Of a DNA stretch of 64,000 bases, positions 43,068 to 52,783 are shown in pieces; within the stretch, counting starts at the first letter, position 1, and the number at the start of each line of letters is the position of its first letter. This DNA comes from Beijerinckiaceae bacterium. Its GTDB lineage: Bacteria > Pseudomonadota > Alphaproteobacteria > Rhizobiales > Beijerinckiaceae. Position numbers and translations under genes: made by a program. The notes under the pieces were generated by a model. The model saw only the letters and a program-made list of their open reading frames with translations. It was not told the origin of the DNA and made no database searches. The stretch is taken from the NCBI GenBank assembly GCA_947452005.1, contig CANGBC010000003.1, positions 124,001-188,000 on the forward strand, read 5' to 3'.

Positions 43068-44777
43068 TCAGGCTCCCCGTGCGTTGCGCGTGGCGGCTTC
43101 ATCGACGCTGCCCTTGGCATCCAGCATGACTTTATAGAGATCGCGTGCGGCATCGCGCGAGACATAGCCCATGGCAACATCGCGCTGCACCGCTTGCGGA
43201 TCGCGCTTCAACGGGTCGCCCAAACCGCCACCGCCGGGCATATCGACGACCAAACGTTCGCCTGTCGGAATGATTTGCGTGCCGCGTGGCAAGACGGGTG
43301 TGCCTGACGAAAGATTCAACGTGCCTGCTGCGCCATCAGCGCCGCCGCCACGCCCGGCTGCTGGATATTTCACGCGCTGGAAACGCGCGAAAATAGCGAA
43401 GGGAGCATCTTCACGCGAGCCGACTTCAATCGTCTGGCCGAGACCGCCGCGATAAAAACCAGCACCACCCGAGTCGCGGCGCAATTCCTTGCGCCAGAAG
43501 ACGAGCGGCGTCATCGCTTCAGTGATTTCAATCGCAATGGCTTTCACGCCCGAGGGATAAGGCGTTGCGGCAATGCCATCATGTTTCCAATGCGCGCCCA
43601 TGCCGCCACTTTGAAAATTCTGCGAGAGAAATTTGGTGCCCTTGGCATCAGGCCCCGTGACACCGGGCCCTGCACCAAAGCGCAAGCTCCAGCTAGCCCC
43701 CGTGCCTTCCGCTGGCGCGCGGCCGGGCATGGCTTTTTCAAAACAGCCAAAGGCGACATCGGGCAACATTTGACCAATCAGCGCACGCGCTGTGACGGGT
43801 GCCGGGAAAGGTGCATTGACGATCGTGCCTTCTGGAGCGGTGACGACAATGCGCGCCAGCACGGCAGCATTATTGGCCAGACGTGGCGCGACAAGGCATT
43901 TGATGCCGAAGCTCGTATAGGCATCCGTGTAGCAAATCGGGCAATTGATGCCATATTTCGACACGCCGGATGTGCCCGCAAAATCAATATAGATTTTCTC
44001 GCCATCAATGGTGAGTTTGGCGGCAATCTCGACCGGATCAGCAAAGCCATCAATCGTGACCTTGTGTGACCACGTGCCTTTGGGCAATTGCGCAATGGCC
44101 TCGCGCATGGATTTGTCGCTGGAGGAGAGAATGTGATCGCTCAGATCATCAAGTGACGTGAGCTTGTATTCTTCCATCATGCTGGAGAGCTGTTTGCCGC
44201 CCGCCTCATTGGAGGCAATGAGCGCATAGACGTCACCCTCAAGCTTTTCAGGCTCGCGGCTGTTGGCGCACAGAAGCTTCATCAACCATTGGCTGATCTC
44301 GCCTTGCATCACCAATGGCATGATCGGCAGGAAGAGCCCTTCAGCAAAGACATCGCGCGAATGGGGATCGGGACCATTGCCGCCAATATCGGCCACATGC
44401 GCCGTGCAGGCGAAAATCGCGACCAACTTGCCCTTGTGAAAGGTCGGGGTGACGACCGTGAAATCGAACAAATGTCCCGTGCCGCGCCACGGATCATTCG
44501 TCATATAGACGTCGCCCGCTTTCATCGTCTCGGCGGGAAAGACTTTCAGAAACTCACGGATAGAGCGCGCCATAGAATTGATATGGCCCGGCGTGCCGGT
44601 GACAGCCTGCGCCAGCAAATCTCCCTTGGTGTTGAAGACACCCGCTGACAAATCGCCGGCTTCACGCACAACAGTCGAGAAAGCCACGCGCATCAAAGTG
44701 CGCGCTTGTTCTTCGACAACCGAGATCAGCCGATCCCACATGACCTGATTGCGGATTTTCTGGAATTGCGAGCTCAT
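43068..44777 (-). CDS. hyuB: Hydantoinase B/oxoprolinase family subunit
   Basis: This is the 569-residue HyuB-type subunit of an ATP-dependent amidohydrolase or carboxylase complex. Blocks typical of the family are LIDVVEEQ-type MWDRLISVVEEQARTLMRVA at the start, REAGDLSAGVFNTKGDLLAQ near 38, VYMTNDPWRGTGHLFDFTVV near 93 and DSGGAGFYRGGLGQTIEVGS near 460. The real start is the ATG at 44777, one base after the hyuA stop, not the track start inside hyuA. With HyuA it could hydrolyse N-methylhydantoin, 5-oxoproline or another cyclic amide, or carboxylate a ketone. Confidence 0.92.
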   Translation of the reverse strand: MSSQFQKIRNQVMWDRLISVVEEQARTLMRVAFSTVVREAGDLSAGVFNTKGDLLAQAVTGTPGHINSMARSIREFLKVFPAETMKAGDVYMTNDPWRGTGHLFDFTVVTPTFHKGKLVAIFACTAHVADIGGNGPDPHSRDVFAEGLFLPIMPLVMQGEISQWLMKLLCANSREPEKLEGDVYALIASNEAGGKQLSSMMEEYKLTSLDDLSDHILSSSDKSMREAIAQLPKGTWSHKVTIDGFADPVEIAAKLTIDGEKIYIDFAGTSGVSKYGINCPICYTDAYTSFGIKCLVAPRLANNAAVLARIVVTAPEGTIVNAPFPAPVTARALIGQMLPDVAFGCFEKAMPGRAPAEGTGASWSLRFGAGPGVTGPDAKGTKFLSQNFQSGGMGAHWKHDGIAATPYPSGVKAIAIEITEAMTPLVFWRKELRRDSGGAGFYRGGLGQTIEVGSREDAPFAIFARFQRVKYPAAGRGGGADGAAGTLNLSSGTPVLPRGTQIIPTGERLVVDMPGGGGLGDPLKRDPQAVQRDVAMGYVSRDAARDLYKVMLDAKGSVDEAATRNARGA

Positions 44778-44778
44778 C

Positions 44779-46869
44779 TTAGCCCTTCCTTTCCAAGACG
44801 ACATGACCGCCAGCGGACAAGCGTCCATTAAAGCTTGAGGGCACCCAGACCGTTGTCTGATCTTCGACAATAAGGGCTGGACCATGGAAGGCAGCACCGG
44901 GAGGCGATGCCTCGCGACTGATGATCTGCGCTTCAACAAAATCACCCACCTCGGCATCGAAGACACGTGTCTTGCGGATCGCGACAGCTTGCGTGCGCGA
45001 CGGCTCGCTTGGCGCGGTGGCAGGCGGACGATCATCGACAGCTGAGAGAACGAGTGTCCAGGTGAGCGCCTCAACTGTCAGATTGGGAATACGGCGGCCA
45101 TAGTTTTTCTGATACTGCGCTTCAAACAGCTCAGCCAGTGCTGGCCCATCAGCATCTTCATAAAGACGCGCGGGAATCTCGACCGCCAGCTCATGCCCCT
45201 GCCCTTTGTAGCGCATGTCCGCAAAGCGGCGCTCGCGCAGCGGGCGATCCGCCGATGCAATGCGCACGACACCTTCGGCTTCTTTGCGCAATTGCGCGAA
45301 CACCTGATTGGCCGAGGCGGCATTGAATGCCGCCAGATGCATGATCTGCGAATAAACGGCTTCATAAGCGATAGGGGCTTTCAGAAAGCCAAAAGCCGAT
45401 CCCACACCTGCCGCTTTGGGCACAACCACCGTCTGGATACCAAGCTTTTCGGCGATGCGCGCTGCATGGAGTGGCCCCGCACCACCTGTGGCGATCAACA
45501 CACGGCTTTCCAACTCTTCACCGGCATCCGCAGCATGGACGCGCGTGGCATTGGCCATATTTTCATCGACGATTTCACAGACGCCACCCGCAGCATCAGC
45601 CCAAGAAATGCCAGCAGGTTTGCCGACATGGTCTTCGGCCGCCTGACGCGCTTTCTGCGTATTGAGAATCATGGTGCCTGCAGCAAAAGCATCGGGATCG
45701 AGTTTCCCAAGCAGCAGATCGCAATCGGTGACCGTGGGGCGCGTACCACCACGCGCATAGCATGCAGGACCGGGCACGGAACCAGCGCTTTCCGGCCCAA
45801 CTGCAATGCGACCCAATTCATCGACATGGGCAATGGAGCCACCACCCGCGCCGATCTCGATCATTTCAATGACGGGGATGCGCAAAGGCAGGCCACTACC
45901 CGAGAGAAAACGATAGGCGCGCGCAACTTCCATTGAGCGTGCATGGCGTGGCTCGTAATCGGTGATCATGATGATCTTGGCCGTCGTGCCACCCATATCG
46001 AGCGCGACCGTTCGATCAGCGCCGATCTCTTTGGCGACTTCACGCGCGAGAATGGCACCACCTGCAGGGCCTGATTCCACCAGTCGGATCGGCAGACGCC
46101 GCGCCGTCTCGACCGAGGTCAGCGAGCCAGATGACATGATCATAAGCAACGGGCCATCCACGCCAAGTTCTTTCAGCGCACCCGACAATTTGCCCAGATA
46201 GGTCGACATCAGAGGCTGCACATAGGCATTGGCGACGGTGGTCGACGTGCGCTCATATTCGCGGATCTCAGGGCAGACTTCATGCGAGAGCGAGACAAAC
46301 AGGCCCGGGCATTCTTCCGCGAGAATCTCGCCCACGCGCTTCTCATGCGCACCATTGCGATAGGCATGGATGAAGCAGACAGCGACAGATTCGATATTCT
46401 CATTGCGTAATTGCGCCGCAACATCACGCACATTCTGTTCATCAAGCGCCAGAAGCACGGAGCCATCTGCGGCCATACGCTCGGCAGCCTCAAAGCGCAA
46501 AGGGCGCGAGACCAAAGGTTCTGGGCGCTCCAGCTCCAGATCATATTGATCAAAGCGATGGCCGAAGGCGAATTCCAGCGTATCGCGGAAACCGCGCGTG
46601 GTGATCAGCGCTGTGCGAGCCCCGCGCCGCTCAATAATCGCGTTGGTTGCCAAAGTTGTTCCGTGAATGACAAGATCCAGCTGCGAGGCAGCTACTTTTG
46701 TTTTGTCGAGAACAAGGCGGACACCATCGATCACACCCTGCTCGGGACGGTCCGGCGTGGTCAGAACTTTGCCAGATTCAAACCCGGTTGGCGTTTCGAG
46801 AACAATATCTGTGAAAGTCCCACCAATATCGACGGCGAGCCGATAGCCCGCTTCTTTTCTCATTGTCAT
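44779..46869 (-). CDS. hyuA: Hydantoinase A/oxoprolinase family subunit
   Basis: This is the 696-residue HyuA-type ATP-binding subunit. The ASKHA phosphate loop is LAVDIGGTFTDIVLETPTG near residues 10-28, the GTT block is VIHGTTLATNAIIERRGA near 66, the second ATP motif is VALDMGGTTAKIIMITDYE near 288 and ATGGAGPLHAARIAEKLG near 462 is the adenosine motif. GGAGGA lies upstream of the start. It is partner of HyuB directly downstream and is preceded by a Bug gene with a six-base gap, so uptake and degradation genes are in one transcript. Confidence 0.93.
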   Translation of the reverse strand: MTMRKEAGYRLAVDIGGTFTDIVLETPTGFESGKVLTTPDRPEQGVIDGVRLVLDKTKVAASQLDLVIHGTTLATNAIIERRGARTALITTRGFRDTLEFAFGHRFDQYDLELERPEPLVSRPLRFEAAERMAADGSVLLALDEQNVRDVAAQLRNENIESVAVCFIHAYRNGAHEKRVGEILAEECPGLFVSLSHEVCPEIREYERTSTTVANAYVQPLMSTYLGKLSGALKELGVDGPLLMIMSSGSLTSVETARRLPIRLVESGPAGGAILAREVAKEIGADRTVALDMGGTTAKIIMITDYEPRHARSMEVARAYRFLSGSGLPLRIPVIEMIEIGAGGGSIAHVDELGRIAVGPESAGSVPGPACYARGGTRPTVTDCDLLLGKLDPDAFAAGTMILNTQKARQAAEDHVGKPAGISWADAAGGVCEIVDENMANATRVHAADAGEELESRVLIATGGAGPLHAARIAEKLGIQTVVVPKAAGVGSAFGFLKAPIAYEAVYSQIMHLAAFNAASANQVFAQLRKEAEGVVRIASADRPLRERRFADMRYKGQGHELAVEIPARLYEDADGPALAELFEAQYQKNYGRRIPNLTVEALTWTLVLSAVDDRPPATAPSEPSRTQAVAIRKTRVFDAEVGDFVEAQIISREASPPGAAFHGPALIVEDQTTVWVPSSFNGRLSAGGHVVLERKG

Positions 46870-46875
46870 TTCGGT

Positions 46876-47895
46876 TCACTTTCCTCCGGACTCGAGCGCC
46901 TCACGCACACGCTTCACCACTTCGGGTGGCGTCTGCATGGCTTTGTCGACCAATTCATTCACACGCTCGCCCGTGATGGCATCAACATCAATCTGGGCGC
47001 GCGCGGCGTCTGCCAAAAAGGCTGGATCTTTCATCGTCGCATCAAAGGCACGGCGCATATAGCTCACACGCTCGGGGGCCACACCCGGCGGCAGAAAGAA
47101 GGGGCGCCCATATTCCAGACGTCCCACCATCAGCGCCATGGCTTGGCGATCCGATTCCGTCTTGGTGGCATCAAAGATTGTCGGGACATTGGGCAGATCT
47201 GGATGACGCTCGAAATTGAAATGAACAATCGGGATCACTTTGCCATCACGAATCCAGTCGGGATTGAGCGCCTTGAGACTAAGCCAAGCGTTTGAGCCCA
47301 TCCCCTGCAATTCGCCCCGCTCCATCGCCAGATGAATATCGGTCGTGCCCTTGTAGCCCGAGATCAGCTTGTATTTGAGACCGAGCAATTTGGCCGCCAC
47401 GAGCGGATATTCAAATTGCGTGGTGCCCGGCGTTGTCGCGCCCACCACGACTTCGGTCTTCATGAGATCGGCGAGGTTTTTGACCGGTGCGGTATGCCAG
47501 ACATAGGTGATCTGCGTGTCGCGATTGGTCGAGCCCAGCCAGTTGAATTTGCGCGGATCAAACTGCACAACATCAGGCGTGAACAGAGCCGATGTCGGCA
47601 TGCCATTGATGGCAGAGCCCATGACGGTGCCGTCTTTTGGGGCTGTGTTGTAAATCTGGTTGGCCATGGCCACACTGCCCGCACCTTGCTGGTTCTGGAC
47701 AATGATGTTGACGCCATTCGACAGATGGCCTGCGTAATGGCGCGCAAAGAGACGTGCATTCACATCATAGCCCGAGCCCGCTGCCGAGCCGACGATAAGA
47801 CGGATTTGCTTGTCTTGGAAAAAAGCGCGCTCATCGGCCATCGCCACGGATGACAGGCTGCACAAAAGGGCCAAGCCCTGCGTCAAACGCCCCAT
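46876..47895 (-). CDS. Bug/TctC-family periplasmic binding protein 5
   Basis: This is a 339-residue exported binding protein with its start at 47895 behind GGGAGGGA. A signal peptide ends at SSVAMADERAFFQDK. Family blocks are IRLIVGSAAGSGYDVNARLF, IIVQNQQGAGSVAMANQIYN, APKDGTVMGSAINGMP and AMERGELQGMGSN. It lies six bases upstream of hyuA and 81 bases after the racemase-like gene on the same strand. Its ligand is therefore probably the substrate of the HyuAB system. No TctAB genes are adjacent. Confidence 0.91.
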   Translation of the reverse strand: MGRLTQGLALLCSLSSVAMADERAFFQDKQIRLIVGSAAGSGYDVNARLFARHYAGHLSNGVNIIVQNQQGAGSVAMANQIYNTAPKDGTVMGSAINGMPTSALFTPDVVQFDPRKFNWLGSTNRDTQITYVWHTAPVKNLADLMKTEVVVGATTPGTTQFEYPLVAAKLLGLKYKLISGYKGTTDIHLAMERGELQGMGSNAWLSLKALNPDWIRDGKVIPIVHFNFERHPDLPNVPTIFDATKTESDRQAMALMVGRLEYGRPFFLPPGVAPERVSYMRRAFDATMKDPAFLADAARAQIDVDAITGERVNELVDKAMQTPPEVVKRVREALESGGK

Positions 47896-47976
47896 TACTC
47901 CCTCCCGCACATCAGGCTCTTTTTTCGGCCTGTCTTGTTTTAAAAGCATAGCACTCCCTGACAGACAGGGAAGCCT

Positions 47977-48681
47977 TCAGGTGAGCATTGCAAAGACCCG
48001 CCCCGGCGGCCGCTGCGGGCCCGTCCAGCCGATCAGGCGCAAAGCCTCGAAGATGACGGCTTGATTGCTGGTGATCATGGGCCGCCCAAGCCGGCGCTCC
48101 ACCTCATCGATAATGGCAATGCCCTGCACATTGGCACAGGAGAGGAATAGCGCGTCCGCCGCGTTGCCAGCTGCCAGCATCCGCTCCAGCCAGACGGCGG
48201 CTGGCGTCGAGCAATAGGCATCGCTGCCGCCCAAATTCCAGCCCTTCGCATAAGGCACATCCACACCACGCGCATTGAGGAAGTGGACCTCATGCTCGGC
48301 CACAGCCTCGCTATAGGGCGTCACCAGAGCAATCGACGAGGCCCGCAGCGCCTGCAAGGCAGACACAATCGCGGTTGAGGTTGTAGCGACCTGCGGCGCC
48401 CCGGCGTTGGACATGGCACCCAGAAGACGGGCCTCGCCATCCGTGCCTTCTGACATGGAATTGGCGGTGCAATGAAAGACAACCACATCGCATTTGGCAT
48501 CGACCAAGGCAGCTGTGGCGGCATCGACCGCAGGCAGAAGATCATCGATGGATTTGCGGTTTCCCCCCGTCATGCGCAAACGCGTGACATGGGGCACAAC
48601 GTCATTCGGGAAGTAGCGCACCATTTCCTGTTCGACCATGCGGTTCGAAGACGGAATGATGAGACCGACGCGGCGGACCAT
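47977..48681 (-). CDS. Asp/Glu racemase superfamily protein (maleate isomerase/arylmalonate decarboxylase-like)
   Basis: This is a 234-residue two-domain protein. The N-terminus RVGLIIPSSNRMVEQEMVRY fits maleate cis-trans isomerase and arylmalonate decarboxylase. Cysteines stand at both expected catalytic positions: VVVFHCTANSMSEG near residue 70 and ALFLSCANVQGI near 188. Having both Cys favours a racemase or cis-trans isomerase over a decarboxylase, which keeps only one. It is the first gene of the minus-strand operon that continues into Bug 5, hyuA, hyuB and the SDR gene. GGGAGGA precedes its ATG. Confidence 0.82.
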   Translation of the reverse strand: MVRRVGLIIPSSNRMVEQEMVRYFPNDVVPHVTRLRMTGGNRKSIDDLLPAVDAATAALVDAKCDVVVFHCTANSMSEGTDGEARLLGAMSNAGAPQVATTSTAIVSALQALRASSIALVTPYSEAVAEHEVHFLNARGVDVPYAKGWNLGGSDAYCSTPAAVWLERMLAAGNAADALFLSCANVQGIAIIDEVERRLGRPMITSNQAVIFEALRLIGWTGPQRPPGRVFAMLT

Positions 48682-48830
48682 GAGCTCCTCCCTGTTTCTT
48701 TTTTTGCCATGCTAGGGGTTCCCATCCCCGCCCGCAACCAAGCTCTCGTTGACGGCCAGCCTCCTGACGGACTAGCCTTGTGCCCATAACAAGCACCGGC
48801 AACAAAGACCGGACGCGCGGGAGGAGCGAT

Positions 48831-49877
48831 ATGCGCAAGGTCATGACCTTGGCCTGCATGGCAACAGCCATCTGCCTAGACGCGGCACAACCAAGCCGCG
48901 CTGCAGATCCGGTTGCGGATTTCTACACCGGCAAAACCATCACCCATATTGTCGGCGCGGGCGCGGGCGGCGCTTATGATCTCGTGTCGCGTGCCGTTGT
49001 GTCGCATATAGGGAAATATATTCCCGGCAAGCCTGCCTTCGTCGTCTCGAATATGGCGGGCGCCTCAAGTCTGACGATGATGAATTATCTGACCAATGCC
49101 GCCAAGAAAGACGGCACGGTCATGGGGATGACCAATCCGAATATTGCGCTCGAAGGCCCGCTGAAAATGCTGTCGAAAGGCGGCGGCAAGGCGATGTTTG
49201 ATGTGAACAAGTTGCAATGGATCGGCTCACCCTTGCAGCAACCCCATGTGCTGTGGGTCTGGCACACAGCGCCCGCGCAAAAGTTTGATGATTTGCGCAC
49301 CAATAAAATCATTCTGGCCTCCACCGCAGTGGGGGGCGACAATTACACTTTGCCACTCATCCTCTCCCGCCTGATGGGCGCCAAATTTGATATTGTGACC
49401 GGATATGAGGGACAAAATGATGTTTTCATCGCGACCGAACGCGGTGAAGTGCAAGGCAATAGCGCGATCCTTCCCAATCTGACATCGGCACGACCCGACT
49501 GGTTCCGCGACAAAAAGGTGCGCGTGCTGGTACAATTTGGCGTCTCGCGCATGCGGCAGCTCCCCGATGTGCCAACGGCGATTGAACTTGCCACACGCCA
49601 AGAAGACAAAGACATGCTGCGCTTTTATGCGCGCAAATTTTCCATGGCCTACCCTTTTGTGATGGCACAGGACGTGCCCAAGGACCGCGCGCAAGCCATC
49701 CGCACCGCATTTGATGCGACGATGAAAGACGAAGCCTTTCTGAAAGAGGCTGCAAGGCTTGGCCTTGATGTCGACCCGTTCTCGGGCGCAGAGATGGAAC
49801 AATTGATCACCGAACTAAACAACAGCCCAAAAGCAATCGTCGATGCGGTTGCTGACTTCATCCAGATGCCAAAATGA
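48831..49877 (+). CDS. Bug/TctC-family periplasmic binding protein 6
   Basis: This is a 348-residue exported binding protein. The ATG at 48831 follows GGGAGGAG; the track start lies upstream without a site. A signal peptide ends near AAQPSRAADPVADFYTGK. Family blocks are THIVGAGAGGAYDLVSRAVV, IPGKPAFVVSNMAGASS, AAKKDGTVMGMTNP and ATERGEVQGNSA. It is divergent from the racemase-like gene and followed after 25 bases by a flavin-dependent monooxygenase gene, so the pair is probably one operon facing the hyu operon. Confidence 0.91.
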   Translation: MRKVMTLACMATAICLDAAQPSRAADPVADFYTGKTITHIVGAGAGGAYDLVSRAVVSHIGKYIPGKPAFVVSNMAGASSLTMMNYLTNAAKKDGTVMGMTNPNIALEGPLKMLSKGGGKAMFDVNKLQWIGSPLQQPHVLWVWHTAPAQKFDDLRTNKIILASTAVGGDNYTLPLILSRLMGAKFDIVTGYEGQNDVFIATERGEVQGNSAILPNLTSARPDWFRDKKVRVLVQFGVSRMRQLPDVPTAIELATRQEDKDMLRFYARKFSMAYPFVMAQDVPKDRAQAIRTAFDATMKDEAFLKEAARLGLDVDPFSGAEMEQLITELNNSPKAIVDAVADFIQMPK

Positions 49878-49902
49878 AAATGCCCCAGGGAGCCACTGCG
49901 TC

Positions 49903-51012
49903 ATGAGCGCCAAGAACCGCGACGAAACGCGCATTTATAACAAGAACAAATTCAAGCTCGGCCTGTTTGGCATGAATTGCTCAGGTGGCTTGAGCCTCAC
50001 TCTGGCACCTGAGCGCTGGGATGCCACATGGGACAATAATGCCAAAGCCGCGCAAATGGCTGACGAGGCAGGCTTGGAGTTCCTGCTTCCTATTGGCCGC
50101 TGGCATGGCTATCAGGGCAAAAGCGACACGCAGGGCACGACGTTTGAAACGCTCACCTGGGCCTGCGGGCTGCTGGCGCTGACCAAGGAAATCACCACTT
50201 TCGGCACGCTGCATGTGGCCTTCTGCAATCCGGTTTTCTCCGCCAAACAGATGGTGACCGCTGACCACATTGGCCATGGCCGTTTTGGCCTCAACATTGT
50301 CTCTGGCTGGAACCCGGTTGAATTCGGCATGATGGGCGTCGAGCTGAAAGAGCATGATGACCGCTATGCCTATAGCCAGGAATGGATCGAGATCGTCAAA
50401 CGCATCTGGTCCGAGAGCGAGCCTTTCGATCACGATGGCCAGATGTTCAAACTGAAAGGTGTGTTGGGCAAACCCAAACCCTATTGGAACTCACGCCCGA
50501 TTCTGGTCAGCGCTGGCAATTCACCCACGGGGCGTGAATTTGCCGCTGGCAATGCTGATTGCCTGTTCACATCCATTCCAAATCTTGATGAGCTTAAGCC
50601 GAAGATTGACGGTTTCCGCGCGGCTGCCCCTCCCGGCCAGCTGCGCAATATTTTTGCCAGCTGCCATTTGATGGTGCGCAAAACCCGCAAGGAAGCGCAG
50701 GATTATCACCATTACATCGTGCACGAAAAAGGTGATTGGGAAGCCGCCGCCTATGCGGCAGACTTCCGTGGCAATCGCCTCAACACGTGGATGAAAGAAC
50801 AGACCGATCTGAAAGCGCGCCTGATTAGTGGCGCGGGCTATCCGATGGTCGGCTCTTATGATGATGCGGTTGAGACATTCCTGAAGCTCAATGAAATGGG
50901 CCTTGATGGTCTGGCTTGCGGCATGATCAATTATATTGATGACTTTCCGCATATCCGCGACGAGCTGCTGCCACGCATGGAACATGCGGGCTTGCGTGAA
51001 CCCAAGCGCTAA
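49903..51012 (+). CDS. LLM-class flavin-dependent monooxygenase
   Basis: This 369-residue luciferase-like FMNH2-dependent oxygenase starts at the ATG at 49903 behind a GGGAG site. The core TIM-barrel blocks are MNCSGGLSLTLAPERWDATW near residue 24, TADHIGHGRFGLNIVSGWNP near 126 and PILVSAGNSPTGREFAAGNA near 200. This pattern is shared by RutA, SsuD and dimethyl-sulfone-type monooxygenases. The family cleaves C-S or C-N bonds in scavenged compounds. It needs a flavin reductase, which is not adjacent. The gene is paired with Bug 6, which suggests that the imported ligand is its substrate or a precursor. Confidence 0.92.
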   Translation: MSAKNRDETRIYNKNKFKLGLFGMNCSGGLSLTLAPERWDATWDNNAKAAQMADEAGLEFLLPIGRWHGYQGKSDTQGTTFETLTWACGLLALTKEITTFGTLHVAFCNPVFSAKQMVTADHIGHGRFGLNIVSGWNPVEFGMMGVELKEHDDRYAYSQEWIEIVKRIWSESEPFDHDGQMFKLKGVLGKPKPYWNSRPILVSAGNSPTGREFAAGNADCLFTSIPNLDELKPKIDGFRAAAPPGQLRNIFASCHLMVRKTRKEAQDYHHYIVHEKGDWEAAAYAADFRGNRLNTWMKEQTDLKARLISGAGYPMVGSYDDAVETFLKLNEMGLDGLACGMINYIDDFPHIRDELLPRMEHAGLREPKR

Positions 51013-51022
51013 GGCGCTTGGG
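51001..51022 (+). terminator. Stem-loop with the LLM stop codon in its loop
   Basis: CCCAAGCGC and GCGCTTGGG form a perfect nine-base stem. The loop TAAG contains the TAA stop of the monooxygenase gene. TCTTATCT follows. It separates the convergent permease gene. Confidence 0.75.
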
Positions 51023-51029
51023 TCTTATC

Positions 51030-52769
51030 TCATACGGACAATTGGTGGCGGCGCGTCAGCATGTGGAAGGCCACGCTGACGCACGTCATCAAAGCAATCC
51101 ACAAAATGCCCATGGCCGCGAGTTCCGTCACCTGACCATTCTGCCAGAGCTCGAACAAAGTGACGGCCATCACTTCAGAGCCCGGCCCCACAAGCAAGAG
51201 CGGCAATGACACGGCCTGCACCGAGAGCAGGAAGATCAACAGCCAAGAGCTGATCAAAGTCGCCGCCAGCAACGGCATCAGAATGCGAACAAAGACTTTG
51301 AACTTTGCTGCACCTGAAATGGTGGCCGCTTCTTCCAGATCGGAATGAATCTGCATCGTGCCCGCAAAAGCATAGCGCATACCATAAGGCAGATAGCGCA
51401 CAGAAGATGCCAAAATGACCGAAAGCAATGTGCCATAGAGCGGCAGCGGCATGTTCACAAAGACATCGAGAAACGCCACGCTGAGAATGATTGCCGGAAA
51501 GACCAGCGGGACAGAGGCAATCTGGTCCAGAATCCAGGCGCCCGGCACACGACGCACGACAAGCCAGGCACAGAGTGCGGTAAATGGAACCACGAGTGTG
51601 GCCGTGGCGGCACCGAGCACCAACGTGTTGACAATCGAGTCGCGGAACGAGCCCGGCTTCAGCAGGACTTCGTAATTTTCAAGCGACAGGCGCGTGAACG
51701 ATTCCCATGAGACACCACCATAAAATGGCTGGAACGAGGTGAAGGCCAACATGGCAACAGGCACAATCGTCACGATGAGGAACAGGCCCACGAGAATAGC
51801 TGCCGCCCCATAGCGCCATCTGCCCAAATCAATCACACGCGGACGAAAACCTTTGCCCGTGATCGTCTGATAGCGTTTGGCGTGGCGTGACAATTGGTTT
51901 TGCCAAAACATCAGCCCAAGCAGAATGAGAATGAGACAGACCGAGTAAGCGCCCGCCTCACCATAATTGGCAGCACCGGCCTGTCGCGAGCTTTGATAAA
52001 TCATCGTCGTGATGACATTGACGTTGCCAGCCAAGCCCACAAGGGCGGGCACTTCGAAAGACTCAAAAGCTTTCACGAAAATCAGCAGCGTCAAGCCAGC
52101 GAGCGCTGGAAATGCCATACGCAAAGTAATGCTGGCAAAAGCGCGCACGGGTGAAGCACCCGACATCATCGCTGCCTCTTCAAATGACGCATCTGTCGAG
52201 CGCAAGACGGAGGACATCAGGAGGAAGGTGAGCGGCACAAAGCCGATGCCTTCAATCAGCATCATGCCCCACAGTGAATAGACATCGAGCACTTGCGCGT
52301 GCTGGGTGATGGATTGCAACAGGTCATTCATCGGGCCGGAGCGCCCCAGAATGAGCAGCCAGGCGACCGTATAAAGAATATGCGGCACACCCAGGGAAAT
52401 CACAGCCGCCAGAAAGGCCAGTTTGCGCCCCGGTGTATTGGTGCGCTCAACAATCAGGGCCTGCACAGTGCCTATAAAAATGGCGATGGCCGCTGACCCG
52501 CAGGCATAGATGAACGTGTTGATGAGGCTGGGCAGGAAAAACTTCCCCGCCACCAGTTGCTGATAGAAGCGCAAGGTAAAAGCACCCGGCGCGCCATCGG
52601 CCAGCGTTTCATGAAAACTTGCATTGATCAGAAACGCGGCAGGCGGCACCACGGCAAGCAACAGAACAGCAATCAGAACCAAAACGCCGGGCGATATCCG
52701 CCGGGATTCCGCCCACCTGCGTGAAACCTGAGCGCTCAGCGCCCGATCCTCTTCAACCTGCATGGTCAC
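51030..52769 (-). CDS. Fused ABC transporter permease (Fe3+/AfuB-like, two permease domains)
   Basis: This is a 579-residue inner-membrane permease with about twelve helices, formed by two BPD (MetI-type) domains in one chain. Both domains carry the EAA loop that docks the ATPase: FEEAAMMSGASPVRAFASIT near residue 195 and LEEAATISGAAKFKVFVRIL near 485. The fused form is typical of iron/AfuB and some organic-acid importers. It is the last gene of the operon with two binding proteins and an enolase-superfamily enzyme. The expected ATPase gene does not follow, so an ATPase from elsewhere must serve it. The start is GTG at 52769 or ATG at 52763. Confidence 0.91.
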   Translation of the reverse strand: MTMQVEEDRALSAQVSRRWAESRRISPGVLVLIAVLLLAVVPPAAFLINASFHETLADGAPGAFTLRFYQQLVAGKFFLPSLINTFIYACGSAAIAIFIGTVQALIVERTNTPGRKLAFLAAVISLGVPHILYTVAWLLILGRSGPMNDLLQSITQHAQVLDVYSLWGMMLIEGIGFVPLTFLLMSSVLRSTDASFEEAAMMSGASPVRAFASITLRMAFPALAGLTLLIFVKAFESFEVPALVGLAGNVNVITTMIYQSSRQAGAANYGEAGAYSVCLILILLGLMFWQNQLSRHAKRYQTITGKGFRPRVIDLGRWRYGAAAILVGLFLIVTIVPVAMLAFTSFQPFYGGVSWESFTRLSLENYEVLLKPGSFRDSIVNTLVLGAATATLVVPFTALCAWLVVRRVPGAWILDQIASVPLVFPAIILSVAFLDVFVNMPLPLYGTLLSVILASSVRYLPYGMRYAFAGTMQIHSDLEEAATISGAAKFKVFVRILMPLLAATLISSWLLIFLLSVQAVSLPLLLVGPGSEVMAVTLFELWQNGQVTELAAMGILWIALMTCVSVAFHMLTRRHQLSV

Positions 52770-52783
52770 GATCTGATTTCACC

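Noticed and set aside
45193-45936. Plus-strand ORF of 247 codons over hyuA
   Set aside because: Antisense to hyuA, whose ASKHA motifs are intact.
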